NCBI RefSeq assembly: GCF_022829385.1
Contig: NZ_JAKSXX010000307.1
Span: forward strand, 1 to 40,769
DNA from: Methylobacterium sp. J-070
GTDB lineage: Bacteria > Pseudomonadota > Alphaproteobacteria > Rhizobiales > Beijerinckiaceae
Direction of reading: 5' to 3'
DNA: 40,769 nucleotides
Of this stretch, positions 16,777-24,726 are shown piece after piece. Under the pieces are notes generated by a model. It did no database searches. It was not told the origin of the DNA and saw only the letters and a program-made list of their open reading frames with translations. Within the stretch, counting starts at the first letter, position 1. The number at the start of each line of letters is the position of its first letter. The position numbers and the translations under genes were made by a program.

Positions 16777-16957
16777 GACAAACCCCAAGGCGTGATTGAC
16801 GATGCCGGCAGAACGTTCTGGGACCCGCGACGGTTGCCCGCACCCCCGGTCGCGATGACGATTTTCCTCGGGGCGCCGTGGCGCGCGGACCCGCCGGCCT
16901 TTACGGCCGGCCCGGTGCGGCGGCAGATATGCCGGTTCTGAGGTGACGGAGTTGGGC

Positions 16958-17314
16958 ATGGACGTGCAGCGGATCGAGCCGGGCAAGCGGATGTCGCAGG
17001 CGGTCGCCTTCGGCGACATGGTCTACCTCGCCGGGCAGGTGGCCGCCGACACGGTCGGCACCGGGGTGACGATCCAGACCCAGCAGATCCTGGCGGAGAT
17101 CGATCGGCTGCTGGCCGCCGCCGGCAGCGACAAGGCGCGGATCCTCTCGGCCACGATCTACCTCGCCGACATGGCGACCTTCGCGGAGATGAACGCCGCC
17201 TGGGACGCCTGGGTCGCGCAGGACAACCCCCCCGCCCGCGCCACCGTCGAGGCCAGGCTCGCCGGGCCCGAATACCTCGTCGAGATCGTGGTCGTGGCCG
17301 CGAGGAGCCGGTGA
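16958..17314 (+). CDS. RidA family protein (enamine/imine deaminase)
   Basis: A 118-residue protein of the YjgF/YER057c/UK114 family. Key parts are the SQAVAFGDMVYLAGQVA strand and the C-terminal PPARATVEARLAG with the conserved Arg that binds the carboxylate, followed by the acidic LVEI. RidA proteins hydrolyse reactive enamines and imines, such as those from PLP enzymes, to ketoacids. I choose ATG 16958 because GGAG lies 6 bases upstream; a GTG at 16943 would add five residues. Its stop overlaps the GTG start of the binding-protein gene, so the two are coupled. Confidence 0.92.
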   Translation: MDVQRIEPGKRMSQAVAFGDMVYLAGQVAADTVGTGVTIQTQQILAEIDRLLAAAGSDKARILSATIYLADMATFAEMNAAWDAWVAQDNPPARATVEARLAGPEYLVEIVVVAARSR

Positions 17315-18432
17315 CCGGCCTCCGCCGCCTCGCCCTGGCGGCCGTCGCGGCCGCCCTCCTTCTGGGCTTCGGCCCGGCAGCCGTCGGTCCCGCCGCCGCC
17401 GCCGAGGAGCGGGTCGTCAACATCTACAACTGGTCGGACTATATCGACCCGGCGGTGCTCGACGCCTTCACGCGCGAGACCGGCATCAAGGTCGTCTACG
17501 ACACCTACGACAACAACGAGATCCTGGAGACCAAGCTGCTGGCGGGGCGGTCCGGCTACGACATCGTCGTGCCGTCCGGGCCGTACCTGCAGCGGCTGAT
17601 CCGGGCGGGCGCCTTCCTGCCCCTCGACAAGTCCAAGCTGAAGAACCTCGGCAATCTCTGGCCGGAGATCAGCAGCCGCCTCGCGGTCTACGATCCCGGC
17701 AACACCTACGCCGTCGACTACATGTGGGGCACCACCGGGATCGGCTACAACGTCGCTGCCGTGCGCGAGCGCCTGGGCTCCAGCGCGCCGATGAATTCCT
17801 GGAGCGCGATCCTCAACCCCGCCTCGGCGAACAGGCTCAAGGAGTGCGGGATCATGATGCTCGACTCCCCCGAGGACCTGATCCCCAGCATGCTCCCGGC
17901 CTTCGGCGCCAAGGCCGATTCCAAGCGCTGGGACGACATGACCCTCGTGACCGACGCCCTGTACAAGGTGCGCGGCACCGTGCGGAAGTTCCACTCCTCG
18001 GAGTATATCCAGGCCCTGGCCAACGGCGATATCTGTGTGGCGGTCGGCTATTCCGGCGACGTGATGCAGGCCAAGCGCCGCGCCGAGGAGGCCAAGAACG
18101 GGATCGAGATCGCCTACGTGGTGCCCAAGGAGGGCGCGCTGATGTGGTTCGACACGTTCGCGATCCCGAAGGACGCCGCGCACCCGGCCGAGGCGCTCGC
18201 CTTCATCGACTACATGATGCGGCCCGACGTGGCGGCGGCCAACACCAACTTCGTCACCTATGCCAGCGGCAACCTCGCGGCGAAGAAGCTGGTGAAGCCC
18301 GAGATCCTGAGCAATCCCGGCATCTATCCGGACGAGGCGACCATGCAGCGCCTGTCGACCAATACGGCCTGGGACGACCGCACCCAGCGCTTCGTCACGC
18401 GGCTCTGGACGCGGGTCCGGACCGGCCGCTGA
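17311..18432 (+). CDS. Polyamine-type periplasmic substrate-binding protein (PotF/PotD-like)
   Basis: A 373-residue protein with a signal peptide (positive MTGLRR, hydrophobic core, cleavage near residue 31 in AAAAEER). The mature part starts VVNIYNWSDYIDP, the hallmark of putrescine/spermidine-binding proteins. Further matches are the GYDIVVPSG and NTYAVDYMWGTTGIGYN segments, a VAVGYSGDVMQA segment and WFDTFAIPKDAAHPAEAL. It would capture a polyamine in the periplasm for an ABC importer. No ATP-binding or permease gene lies in the window, so it is an isolated binding protein. Translation starts at GTG 17311, four bases inside the ridA end. Confidence 0.88.
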   Translation: MTGLRRLALAAVAAALLLGFGPAAVGPAAAAEERVVNIYNWSDYIDPAVLDAFTRETGIKVVYDTYDNNEILETKLLAGRSGYDIVVPSGPYLQRLIRAGAFLPLDKSKLKNLGNLWPEISSRLAVYDPGNTYAVDYMWGTTGIGYNVAAVRERLGSSAPMNSWSAILNPASANRLKECGIMMLDSPEDLIPSMLPAFGAKADSKRWDDMTLVTDALYKVRGTVRKFHSSEYIQALANGDICVAVGYSGDVMQAKRRAEEAKNGIEIAYVVPKEGALMWFDTFAIPKDAAHPAEALAFIDYMMRPDVAAANTNFVTYASGNLAAKKLVKPEILSNPGIYPDEATMQRLSTNTAWDDRTQRFVTRLWTRVRTGR

Positions 18433-18559
18433 CCCGGACAAGTCGTGGGTCGGGCGATCGAACCCATCCCGATCGATCCCGCATCCCAGGGGTGCCGAAG
18501 CGCGGCGGAAGCCCGGACGGAGCTGCTCGGGGATCGCCGCGACATCCGGGGGCGCTCGA

Positions 18560-18577
18560 GGCCCGCTGACGCGGGCC
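18560..18577. terminator. Probable terminator between the PotF-like and DUF3597 genes
   Basis: A perfect 7-bp GC stem (18560-18566 / 18571-18577) with a TGAC loop stands between two convergent genes. There is no T-run, so efficiency is uncertain. Confidence 0.45.
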
Positions 18578-18629
18578 CCTCTCGCTGGGGTCGGCCGGGA
18601 TGTGATCCGGGCCGAGCTGACGCGACGAC

Positions 18630-19034
18630 CTAGTGCTTGAGGTCGTCCGGGACTTTGCCGCCGTTCTCGGCGAGCTTCTGCATGACCTGCTTGTGCAGCC
18701 AGATGTTCATCGTGGCCGAGTCTTCCTTGTCGCCGGTATAGTGCAATTCGTCGGCGAGCTGCTTGCGCGCGGCGAGTCCGGAATCGAGGCCGAGCAGCTT
18801 CATCAGGTCGACGATGGAGTGGCGCCAGTCGAGCGTCTGCGAGTTCTTCTCGGCGAGGCCGGTGAGGACCGCCGCGACATCCACGGGTTCGCCGCCACCG
18901 GCGCTTCCCGGAGCCGAAGCGGTGCCGGAGCTGGCCGCTCCACCCGAGCCCGTGGTCGGCGCGGGTGCGGCGTCCGCGGTTCCGCCGCCGAACGGGTGCA
19001 GGATCTTGCTGACGATGCTGCCGAGGAGGCTCAT
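18630..19034 (-). CDS. DUF3597 domain-containing protein
   Basis: A 134-residue protein. It starts MSLLGSIVSKILHPFGG, has a flexible Ala/Gly/Ser/Pro linker at about 18-50, then the DUF3597 domain (VDVAAVLTGLAEKNSQTLDW, then a SIVDLMKLLGLDSGLAARK segment and the LHYTGDKEDSATMNIWLHKQ end). The domain is common in Proteobacteria and resembles a small helical, LysM-associated module; no function is established. ATG 19032-19034 is preceded by GGAG at 7 bases, so I prefer it to an in-frame ATG six codons upstream. Confidence 0.88.
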   Translation of the reverse strand: MSLLGSIVSKILHPFGGGTADAAPAPTTGSGGAASSGTASAPGSAGGGEPVDVAAVLTGLAEKNSQTLDWRHSIVDLMKLLGLDSGLAARKQLADELHYTGDKEDSATMNIWLHKQVMQKLAENGGKVPDDLKH

Positions 19035-19475
19035 AGGTCCGCTCCGATTCACGAGGCCCGACCATTCGTGCCGGGCGGCCAGACAACAGGTTTTGCGGCT
19101 TGACGTTCCGTGCGTCGGCCCTTGCGGGACCCGAACCGACCGCGCGCCCGGACAGGCCGCTCCCGCGCGGCCGGCCTCAGCGAAGGCCGGTAGACCCCCG
19201 ATCGCGCGGGTGTTCTCACCCGCGAGGGCACTCTGCCGGCCCCGGTCCCGTCCCGGTGCGAGCGCCCGCCGAGACGTGCGGCCCCGGAGATTGCACCGGG
19301 AACGGCACCGGCTCTAAGCTCGGCCGCGTCGCCGGACGGATGCCGACCCGGCGGGAGATCGCGGGGGGGGGGCGGCCCCTCACGGCGCGGGCCGATCGGG
19401 CCGCCCCGATCCGGGCGGCTGCCCGCATGACGTCAAACGCCGTCGCGTTCGCCGCGCGCTGCCGAGGATCGTGCC
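19035..19475. other. Gene-poor gap with a ten-G tract
   Basis: These 441 bases between the divergent DUF3597 and zinc-ribbon genes carry both promoters. The only striking element is an unbroken run of ten G at 19363-19372, about 105 bases before the zinc-ribbon start. No convincing gene is seen. Confidence 0.5.
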
Positions 19476-20531
19476 TTGAGATCAGGTGTCAGTCTGTCCG
19501 AGCGCTCCTTCACGCTCGTCCTCTGGCTGGTGGCCCTCGCCTTCGCGGGCTTCCTGATCGGTCTCGGTTCCCTGGTCGTCGGCGACCTCCCGCAGGTCGA
19601 GCACCGCTACACGCTCAAACAGTTCCTCGACCCCGCACAGGCGGATGCCACCGCGACGGCCCTGAAGCAGGTCCGCCGCGACCGAAGCGACAAACGCCGG
19701 CAGACGGATCAGGTGGAACTCGCCCTGGATGCGGCGCGGTCGGCCTCCGCGGCCGCCCGCGAGACCTTCGCCAACTGGTTGAAGACCCGCGATGCGACCC
19801 AGCGCGTCGACCAGGATCCCGAGCTCGTCGCCCGGACACGCCAGCTCGACGCGCTGAAGGCCGCCGAACGGCGCGTCGAGGAACAGCTGGAAACCCTGGC
19901 TCAGGAAGATCTCGGCCTCGCGCAGAAGGAATCGGCGCTGACGGCCGCCGAGGGCGAGCAGCGCGCCGGGGCCGAGCAGCAACTCCTCGCCGCCGAGCGG
20001 GGGCAGGATTTGCGGGTCTTCGGCTACCGGCTCGCCGTGACGCTCCCGCCGCTGATCCTGGCGGGTTGGCTGCTGCTGAAACGGCGGACCCCCCGCAACT
20101 GGCCCTTCGTGTGGGGGTTCGCGCTGGCGGCCGCCTTCGCGTTCTTCGTCGAGCTGGTGCCGTATCTGCCGAGCTACGGCGGCTACGTCCATTACGGCGT
20201 CGGGGTCGTGGTGACCCTCGTGGCCGGGCGCGTGGCGATCAACGCCCTCCAGGCCTATCGGGACCGCCAGCAGGCGGCCGAAGCCCGCCCCGACCAGGAG
20301 CGACGGACCGAGATCGCCACCGATCAGGCCCTGCTTCGCCTTGCCAAGAAGGTCTGTCCGGGCTGCGAGCGCCCTGTCGACCTCGCCAGCCCGGATGCGA
20401 ATTTCTGCCCGCATTGCGGGATCGGGCTGTTCGAGCGATGCCCCGCCTGCGACCATCGCAAGAGCACGTTCGAACGCTTCTGCTCCACCTGCGGCAGCCG
20501 GGCCCGGGAGCCCGCCCCGAGCCAAGCCTGA
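19476..20531 (+). CDS. Membrane protein with coiled coil and C-terminal double zinc ribbon
   Basis: A 351-residue protein. Residues about 10-35 form an N-terminal membrane anchor (SFTLVLWLVALAFAGFLIG). Residues about 55-180 are Ala/Glu/Arg/Gln-rich with heptad character, giving a long coiled coil. Three hydrophobic segments follow (LAVTLPPLILAGWLLL, FVWGFALAAAFAFFVEL and GVGVVVTLVAGRVAI). The C-terminus holds two zinc ribbons, CPGC...CPHC and CPAC...CSTC. This looks like a membrane scaffold with a cytoplasmic zinc domain; no family name is recognised. The start is TTG 19476, preceded by GAGGA at 8 bases. Confidence 0.78.
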   Translation: MRSGVSLSERSFTLVLWLVALAFAGFLIGLGSLVVGDLPQVEHRYTLKQFLDPAQADATATALKQVRRDRSDKRRQTDQVELALDAARSASAAARETFANWLKTRDATQRVDQDPELVARTRQLDALKAAERRVEEQLETLAQEDLGLAQKESALTAAEGEQRAGAEQQLLAAERGQDLRVFGYRLAVTLPPLILAGWLLLKRRTPRNWPFVWGFALAAAFAFFVELVPYLPSYGGYVHYGVGVVVTLVAGRVAINALQAYRDRQQAAEARPDQERRTEIATDQALLRLAKKVCPGCERPVDLASPDANFCPHCGIGLFERCPACDHRKSTFERFCSTCGSRAREPAPSQA

Positions 20532-20848
20532 GGGGATATCGCCAACCGGGTCGGCGGGCCCGCGGCGGGACGCGGCCGTTCACCCGGGCGCCGGTTATCC
20601 ACCCTCGGAACGAGGCTCGAATCTACGCGGGAGCGGGTGCGTCGCGGCTTTAGGTGGCTCCCCGCGTGGCTCGGACCGGCCGAAGGACCGCTGCCGTGCC
20701 GACGCTGATGCGGCACGGTCGTGGACCGCGCGACAGCGTTTTCGATTTGAATTGGATCACGCGCCTGACGGTCTGAGCGCGCCTCCCCTCCCCGCAAGGG
20801 GCAGAAGAGCGCGTCGCGGTTCGTAAGCCGCATCATATATAAAATGCG
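20532..20848. other. Gap downstream of the zinc-ribbon gene
   Basis: No gene is supported in these 317 bases. A 7-bp inverted repeat (20694-20700 / 20712-20718) could be a terminator. The part from 20735 to 20840 is noticeably less GC-rich than flanking genes, with an AT-rich end just before the small membrane-protein gene. Confidence 0.4.
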
Positions 20849-21079
20849 CTAACCGCGGGCGCCGTGCAGGGCGACGCCGAGCAGTCCCAGGCCGAGCACG
20901 AGGCAGACACCGCTCCAGCGCTCCAGGGCGGCGGAGCGCGCCGGGACGCTTAACGAGACGCCTGCGAGAGCCACACCGCAGGCAAGACAAACCAGGCTCA
21001 TCATGGTGACCAGCGTTTTCCCCTGAGTCCGAAACCGAGACACATACCCATAATCAGTTTTCGACGCCAAGCGAGTCAT
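20849..21079 (-). CDS. Small two-helix membrane protein of unknown function
   Basis: A 76-residue protein with two clear hydrophobic segments (TMMSLVCLACGVALAGVSL and WSGVCLVLGLGLLGVALHG) after a hydrophilic N-terminus. I recognise no family. The AATG start at 21077-21079 overlaps the TAA stop of a 46-codon frame upstream (21079-21219), a TAATG arrangement often seen in coupled genes. A shorter start at Met26 is possible. Base composition around its start is AT-richer than neighbours, which hints at acquired DNA or a promoter-rich spacer. Confidence 0.5.
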   Translation of the reverse strand: MTRLASKTDYGYVSRFRTQGKTLVTMMSLVCLACGVALAGVSLSVPARSAALERWSGVCLVLGLGLLGVALHGARG

Positions 21080-21219
21080 TAAAGAACGTAGACTGAAAGG
21101 ATTGGCCAGAGTTCAAATCGTGCGCCCGGGACACATCCTCGGGATCGACGCGACTTAATCTGAAGTTGTGAGATCAGTCCAAGCGTGAGGGCGCACCGCG
21201 TCGCCGCCGACACCGCCAT
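21079..21219 (-). CDS. Possible 46-codon ORF coupled to the small membrane protein
   Basis: The frame reads MAVSAATRCALTLGLISQLQ and ends WPILSVYVL, with its TAA overlapping the next ATG. There is no homology I can name and no clear ribosome site. The frame is open well upstream of this Met, so it may be the remnant of a longer gene or chance. Listed because of the stop-start overlap only. Confidence 0.2.
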   Translation of the reverse strand: MAVSAATRCALTLGLISQLQIKSRRSRGCVPGARFELWPILSVYVL

Positions 21220-21239
21220 TGCGGCTTCGCGTTCCGATA

Positions 21240-21278
21240 CTTCTAGTAGATTATGATCCGTAAAATCGCCTTCTAGTA
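21240..21278. repeat. Two direct copies of CTTCTAGTA, 30 bases apart
   Basis: CTTCTAGTA occurs at 21240-21248 and again at 21270-21278, spaced exactly 30 bases start to start, in an AT-richer spacer. The spacing is close to three DNA turns, as for paired protein-binding sites. Function unknown. Confidence 0.45.
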
Positions 21279-21347
21279 AGAAACACCCACCCGGTCGCGG
21301 CCAGAAACGGCGCAGGCGCCGGAACCGATCCGTCGCACGGTGGCGGA

Positions 21348-21671
21348 TCAGGCGGGATCCGACAGGGCGGAGACGATGGCGGTCCGCTCCTCGGTCAACG
21401 TGCCGCTCGGTACCGCCCGGCCGGCGCGGGCGTACCAGTAGAGCGCGTTCCCCGCGTCCCCCTCGATCCTGTGGAGATGCGCGTGCACCCAGGCCGCGTC
21501 GGGGCCGGTCGTGTCCTGCACGAGGGCGTGGGCCCGCTCCCATGCCGCGGAACCGGGACCGGACGGGTCCCTGGCGAGCCACCAGAGCGCGGCCAGCGGC
21601 GCCGGCCACGTCGCCGGGGGCGCGGCCTCGGTCAGGGCTGCGGTGAAGGCGGCGGGCAGGGTCTCGGTCAC
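21348..21671 (-). CDS. Conserved hypothetical protein (TPR-like short helical)
   Basis: A 107-residue soluble protein. The core LAALWWLARDPSGPGSAAWERAHALVQ followed by WVHAHLHRIEGDAGNALYWYARAG has the look of a short helical repeat (Sel1/TPR style), with a conserved WVHAHLHRxEGDxxNAxYWY pattern I have seen in many proteobacterial hypothetical proteins. No activity is known to me. It lies 27 bases downstream of the helicase gene on the same strand, so the two are probably one operon. Confidence 0.75.
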   Translation of the reverse strand: MTETLPAAFTAALTEAAPPATWPAPLAALWWLARDPSGPGSAAWERAHALVQDTTGPDAAWVHAHLHRIEGDAGNALYWYARAGRAVPSGTLTEERTAIVSALSDPA

Positions 21672-21698
21672 GACGCTCTCCTGGCGGATCCCGGCGGG

Positions 21699-23549
21699 TC
21701 AGCGGCCTGCGGCGCGCTGCGGCTGCCAGCGGCCGCGGCGTTGGCGGGCGGACCATGCGTAGCGGGCATCGCCGTCGAGCTGGTCGAGATGGTCCGAGAG
21801 CCGGTTGCGTTCAAGCCAGGCGAGCGCCGCTTCCAGCTCGGGAAGGGTCATGGTCGCCCGGCCCTTGCCCAGGACGCGTTTCAGGACGGCATTGTAGCGG
21901 TGGGCGAGGTTGCCGCCTCGGGGCACCCGAAGGGATGCCTCGTCCTCCACCGCCTGCACGGCCACCGCGGCGGTGAGCCGCTGACGCAGGGTCCGCTCGG
22001 TGATGGACGGCGGTTCCGGCGCCGGCGGCGTCGGGGTGGGCTCGGCGAGGCGCGGGCGCAGCAGCGCGTAGCGAAGGCCGATCGCGTTGCTCTCCAGGGG
22101 TGTGATCCCGGCCGGCTCCTCGTCGCGCCAGTGGGTCCGCTCGGGGACGAGCGCCCCCGCCGGCCGCTCGCGCGGGGGCCGCACGCTGCTGCCTTGCTCG
22201 GTCTCGAGTTCCAGGCGGAAGCGGGCGAAGAGCGGGTCGTCGGGATGGAAGATCAGCGCCTGCTGCGCGTCGTACGACCCGGCCTGCGGATCGACCCGGG
22301 TGGCCCGCGCCAGCATCTGCTCCAGCCAGGGCCGCGAGCGGATATGGGTGAGGGCCGCGACCACCGAGACCTCGGGGGCGTCGAGACCCTCGTAGGCCAT
22401 GGCGACCGTCACCAGGACGGCCGGCTCCGGCGTCAGCCGGAACGCGGCAAGCGCGGCGTGAGCGTCCCCCTGGCCGGAGGTCGCGAGCCGGACGTCGCGC
22501 TCCCCCTGCCCCGGGGGCATCCAGCTCCGCAAGGTCGCGAGATAGGCCCGGGCGCTCGACTGGTCCGGCGCGACCACGAGCAGCTTGCCGAGCCCCCGCG
22601 CCGGCTCCCCGGCGGGGATGCACCGCTCGTCCCGGCGCCGGGCCCGCAGCCTTTTCGTGGCGAAGAACGCCTCGCTCAGGAGATCGCGGGCGAAGCCCGT
22701 CCGCAGGGCGGTGAACAGGGCCGGCCGGGTGGTGACGCGCACCGATCCCGCACCCAGACGGTGCGGGCCGACCCGGGGGCTGTCCCCGGCGATCCGCCCG
22801 CCCTCCAGCCAGCTCGCCTCGCCGTCGATGGCCCCGAAGGTCACCGGCAGCACCGCCCGCTCGGCGAGGGCCTGCGCCCGGGAATAGCCGATCACCGCGA
22901 GCCCCGGCGCGTCGAGGTCGAGTTCCGGCCCCCGGCCCGGCGCGGCGGGCCGATAGGGCAGCCCGAGGATTCGGCGCCCGTCGGCCCGCTCCAGCGTCCC
23001 CGACAGGTAAAGGCGGCAAGCGGCCGCCTCCATCACCGGCAGCATCGCCCGGGACCACGCGCCCGCTTCGCCGTCCTCGGGCGACGCCTCGTCGGCCCCC
23101 TGACGGCCGGGCGCCGGCAGGTGATGGACCTCGTCGACCACCAGCAGGGTGCGGCGCGCCCGCGCCTCCGCGAGGTGGAGCGCCGGGGCGGCGGCGACCG
23201 CCTGATAGGTGGTGACATAGCCGGCGAGCCCGCGGGCGGGATCGCGTTCGTTGTCGGCCGCCCGAACGCTCAGGGCATGTCCGAAGGCGGCCCGCCAGAG
23301 CGGATCGGCGAACGCCTCCTCGGCCTGTAGCCGCAGGGAATCCCGCGGCACCACCCAGACCACCCGTTCGACCAGACCCGCGGTGATCAGCCGGTGCGCG
23401 GCGATCACCGGCAGCAGCGACTTGCCGCCGCCGGGCGTCACCGCGGCCAGGATGTTCCGGACGCCGGACGCCTCCCCGCCCGCCATGGCGGCGACGAGGG
23501 CCATCAGCGTGCGCTGGTGCGACCGCAGGGACGGGACGGGGCGGGTCAA
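21699..23549 (-). CDS. Stand-alone superfamily 2 (DEAD/DEAH, type III restriction-like) helicase
   Basis: A 616-residue protein with both RecA-like lobes. Motifs: a Q-like RSHQRTL at 9-15, Walker A TPGGGKS at 38-44, motif Ia WVVPRDSLRLQ, motif II DEVHH at 139-143, motif III SGT at 183-185, motif V AYEGLD at 385-390 and motif VI QMLARATRVD at 411-420. The C-terminal 170 residues are unassigned (NLAHRYNAVLKRVLGKGRA, then an LPELEAALAWLERN helix). The fold resembles UvrB/Res-type ATPases of COG1061. No nuclease or methylase partner is adjacent, only the small helical protein. The start is TTG 23549: later Met codons would remove the Q-like motif. Confidence 0.82.
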   Translation of the reverse strand: MTRPVPSLRSHQRTLMALVAAMAGGEASGVRNILAAVTPGGGKSLLPVIAAHRLITAGLVERVVWVVPRDSLRLQAEEAFADPLWRAAFGHALSVRAADNERDPARGLAGYVTTYQAVAAAPALHLAEARARRTLLVVDEVHHLPAPGRQGADEASPEDGEAGAWSRAMLPVMEAAACRLYLSGTLERADGRRILGLPYRPAAPGRGPELDLDAPGLAVIGYSRAQALAERAVLPVTFGAIDGEASWLEGGRIAGDSPRVGPHRLGAGSVRVTTRPALFTALRTGFARDLLSEAFFATKRLRARRRDERCIPAGEPARGLGKLLVVAPDQSSARAYLATLRSWMPPGQGERDVRLATSGQGDAHAALAAFRLTPEPAVLVTVAMAYEGLDAPEVSVVAALTHIRSRPWLEQMLARATRVDPQAGSYDAQQALIFHPDDPLFARFRLELETEQGSSVRPPRERPAGALVPERTHWRDEEPAGITPLESNAIGLRYALLRPRLAEPTPTPPAPEPPSITERTLRQRLTAAVAVQAVEDEASLRVPRGGNLAHRYNAVLKRVLGKGRATMTLPELEAALAWLERNRLSDHLDQLDGDARYAWSARQRRGRWQPQRAAGR

Positions 23550-23911
23550 CGGCCGGCGAAGCAGGGCGACATCCGGCCACCGTGACGGATCGCGATTCCT
23601 TTGTGAATCCCTCGAGTCCCGGAACGTTCGCGTTTTCTTCCGATGTCAGCCGGTCGGCGGCGGGCGTGCCGCTGCGCGGGGGGCCGATACCCCCCGGCAC
23701 AGGGCGACCCGCTGCCGATGCCGGATCAGCCCACCCCAGCCGGCGCAACGTCACCGGGCCCGGCTCCGCAATCGTGGGGTGAAGAGATTGCCGGTTCGGG
23801 CCGCGGCGCGGTCGCGTGAACCCGAGATCGTGGCCCGGATCGGGGCACCACAAGCGTTGACACCCGGCCAGCCCCTCACCATAAGGGCGCCGCGGGTGAA
23901 AAACCCGCCTT
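23550..23911. other. Gap between the helicase gene and tRNA-Tyr
   Basis: No gene is seen in these 362 bases. The right end carries the tRNA promoter. I found no attachment-site duplication of the tRNA 3' end within the window. Confidence 0.5.
23857..23885 (+). promoter_or_regulatory. Sigma-70-type promoter of tRNA-Tyr
   Basis: A perfect TTGACA at 23857-23862 is followed after exactly 17 bases by CATAAG at 23880-23885. This places transcription start near 23892, about 20 bases before the mature tRNA. Confidence 0.75.
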
Positions 23912-23995
23912 GGGGGAATGTCCCGAGCGGCAAAGGGGGCGGACTGTAAATCCGCTGCGTAAGCTTCGTAGGTTCGAGTCCTACTTCCCCCACCA
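23912..23995 (+). tRNA. tRNA-Tyr (GTA)
   Basis: An 84-base class II tRNA including the encoded CCA. The acceptor GGGGGAA (23912-23918) pairs with TTCCCCC (23985-23991), discriminator A at 23992, CCA at 23993-23995. The anticodon loop CTGTAAA gives anticodon GTA at 23946-23948, with a GGA/TCC-type stem around it. A long variable arm, as usual for bacterial tRNA-Tyr, precedes the T-arm with GGTTCGAGTCC. Confidence 0.97.
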
Positions 23996-24012
23996 AGTCC
24001 TTCCCGATCCCG

Positions 24013-24636
24013 TCAGCCCTGTTTCGCCAGCGCCGCCTCGATGCGCGCGGCGGCGGCGGCGGAGAAGCCCTGTCCTTCGAGACCCTGTCCCGCGGCCGCC
24101 TGGCCGGTGAGGCTGCGACGCTTGCCGCCCGGCAGGTGCGCCTGGCGGAGGGCATGCGCATCCCGATGGCTCGCATGGGTGATCGCGATGGCGAGCGCGT
24201 CGGCGGCGTCGGCGACCCGGAACTCGGCCTTCGGGAGCAGGAAGCGCACCATCGCCTGGATCTGCGCCTTCTCGGCATGGCCCGAGCCGGCCACGGTCTT
24301 CTTGATCAGGTTCGCCGCGTACTCGAACACCGGAAGCCCGGCGAGCGCCGGCACCACAAGCGCCATCGCCCGGGCGTGGCCCAGCTTGAGCGTGGCCTGC
24401 GCGTCCTTGTTGACGAAGGTCTCCTCCACGGCGACCTCGTTGGGCGTTGTGGCCTCGACGACGCGGCCGATCCCCTCGAACAGCTCGCGCAGGCGCAGGG
24501 CCAGCGGCAGATCGCCGTCCGACGTGACGACGCCGCACGCGCCGTAGGTGAGCTTACTCCCCTGCGCGGTGATCAGGCCCCAGCCGGTGCGGCGGAGGCC
24601 GGGATCGATGCCGAGGATTCGGACGGGGCTGGACAT
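24013..24636 (-). CDS. ruvC: Holliday junction resolvase RuvC
   Basis: A 207-residue endonuclease that cuts Holliday junctions with RuvAB. The four catalytic acids are all in place: Asp11 in ILGIDPG, Glu71 in VAVEETFV, and Asp143 and Asp146 in VADAADALA. The protein is about 30 residues longer than E. coli RuvC because of a C-terminal Ala/Gln/Gly-rich tail, common in this group. I start it at ATG 24636, preceded by GGAG at 5 bases, where homology begins; the open frame above it is not coding. No ruvA/ruvB follows within the window. Confidence 0.96.
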   Translation of the reverse strand: MSSPVRILGIDPGLRRTGWGLITAQGSKLTYGACGVVTSDGDLPLALRLRELFEGIGRVVEATTPNEVAVEETFVNKDAQATLKLGHARAMALVVPALAGLPVFEYAANLIKKTVAGSGHAEKAQIQAMVRFLLPKAEFRVADAADALAIAITHASHRDAHALRQAHLPGGKRRSLTGQAAAGQGLEGQGFSAAAAARIEAALAKQG

Positions 24637-24688
24637 GATGCTCCACGGCTCGACGAACGGCCCGAGGCTGCCGTACGTATCGTGAACG

Positions 24689-24703
24689 CTTGGTTTCACC
24701 AAG
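24689..24703. promoter_or_regulatory. Perfect inverted repeat in the ruvC / AhpD-like divergent promoter region
   Basis: CTTGGT (24689-24694) and ACCAAG (24698-24703) are perfect complements around TTC, giving a 15-base dyad 23 bases before the AhpD-like start. A TACGTA palindrome lies just upstream at 24674-24679. It has the form of a repressor operator; the protein is unknown. Confidence 0.4.
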
Positions 24704-24726
24704 GCACGCCTTTCTGGAGGACGATC

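Noticed and set aside
20735..20770. AT-richer motif possibly belonging to a dispersed intergenic repeat
   Set aside because: It looks familiar in style but has no second copy in this window, so a repeat cannot be claimed.
21100..21150. A tRNA-like T-loop (GTTCAAATC) near 21111-21119
   Set aside because: The flanking bases do not form a T-stem and no acceptor or anticodon arm can be found.
23912..23995. tRNA-Tyr as an integration site for the helicase patch
   Set aside because: No integrase and no repeat of the tRNA 3' end was found; xerC nearby is the housekeeping recombinase.
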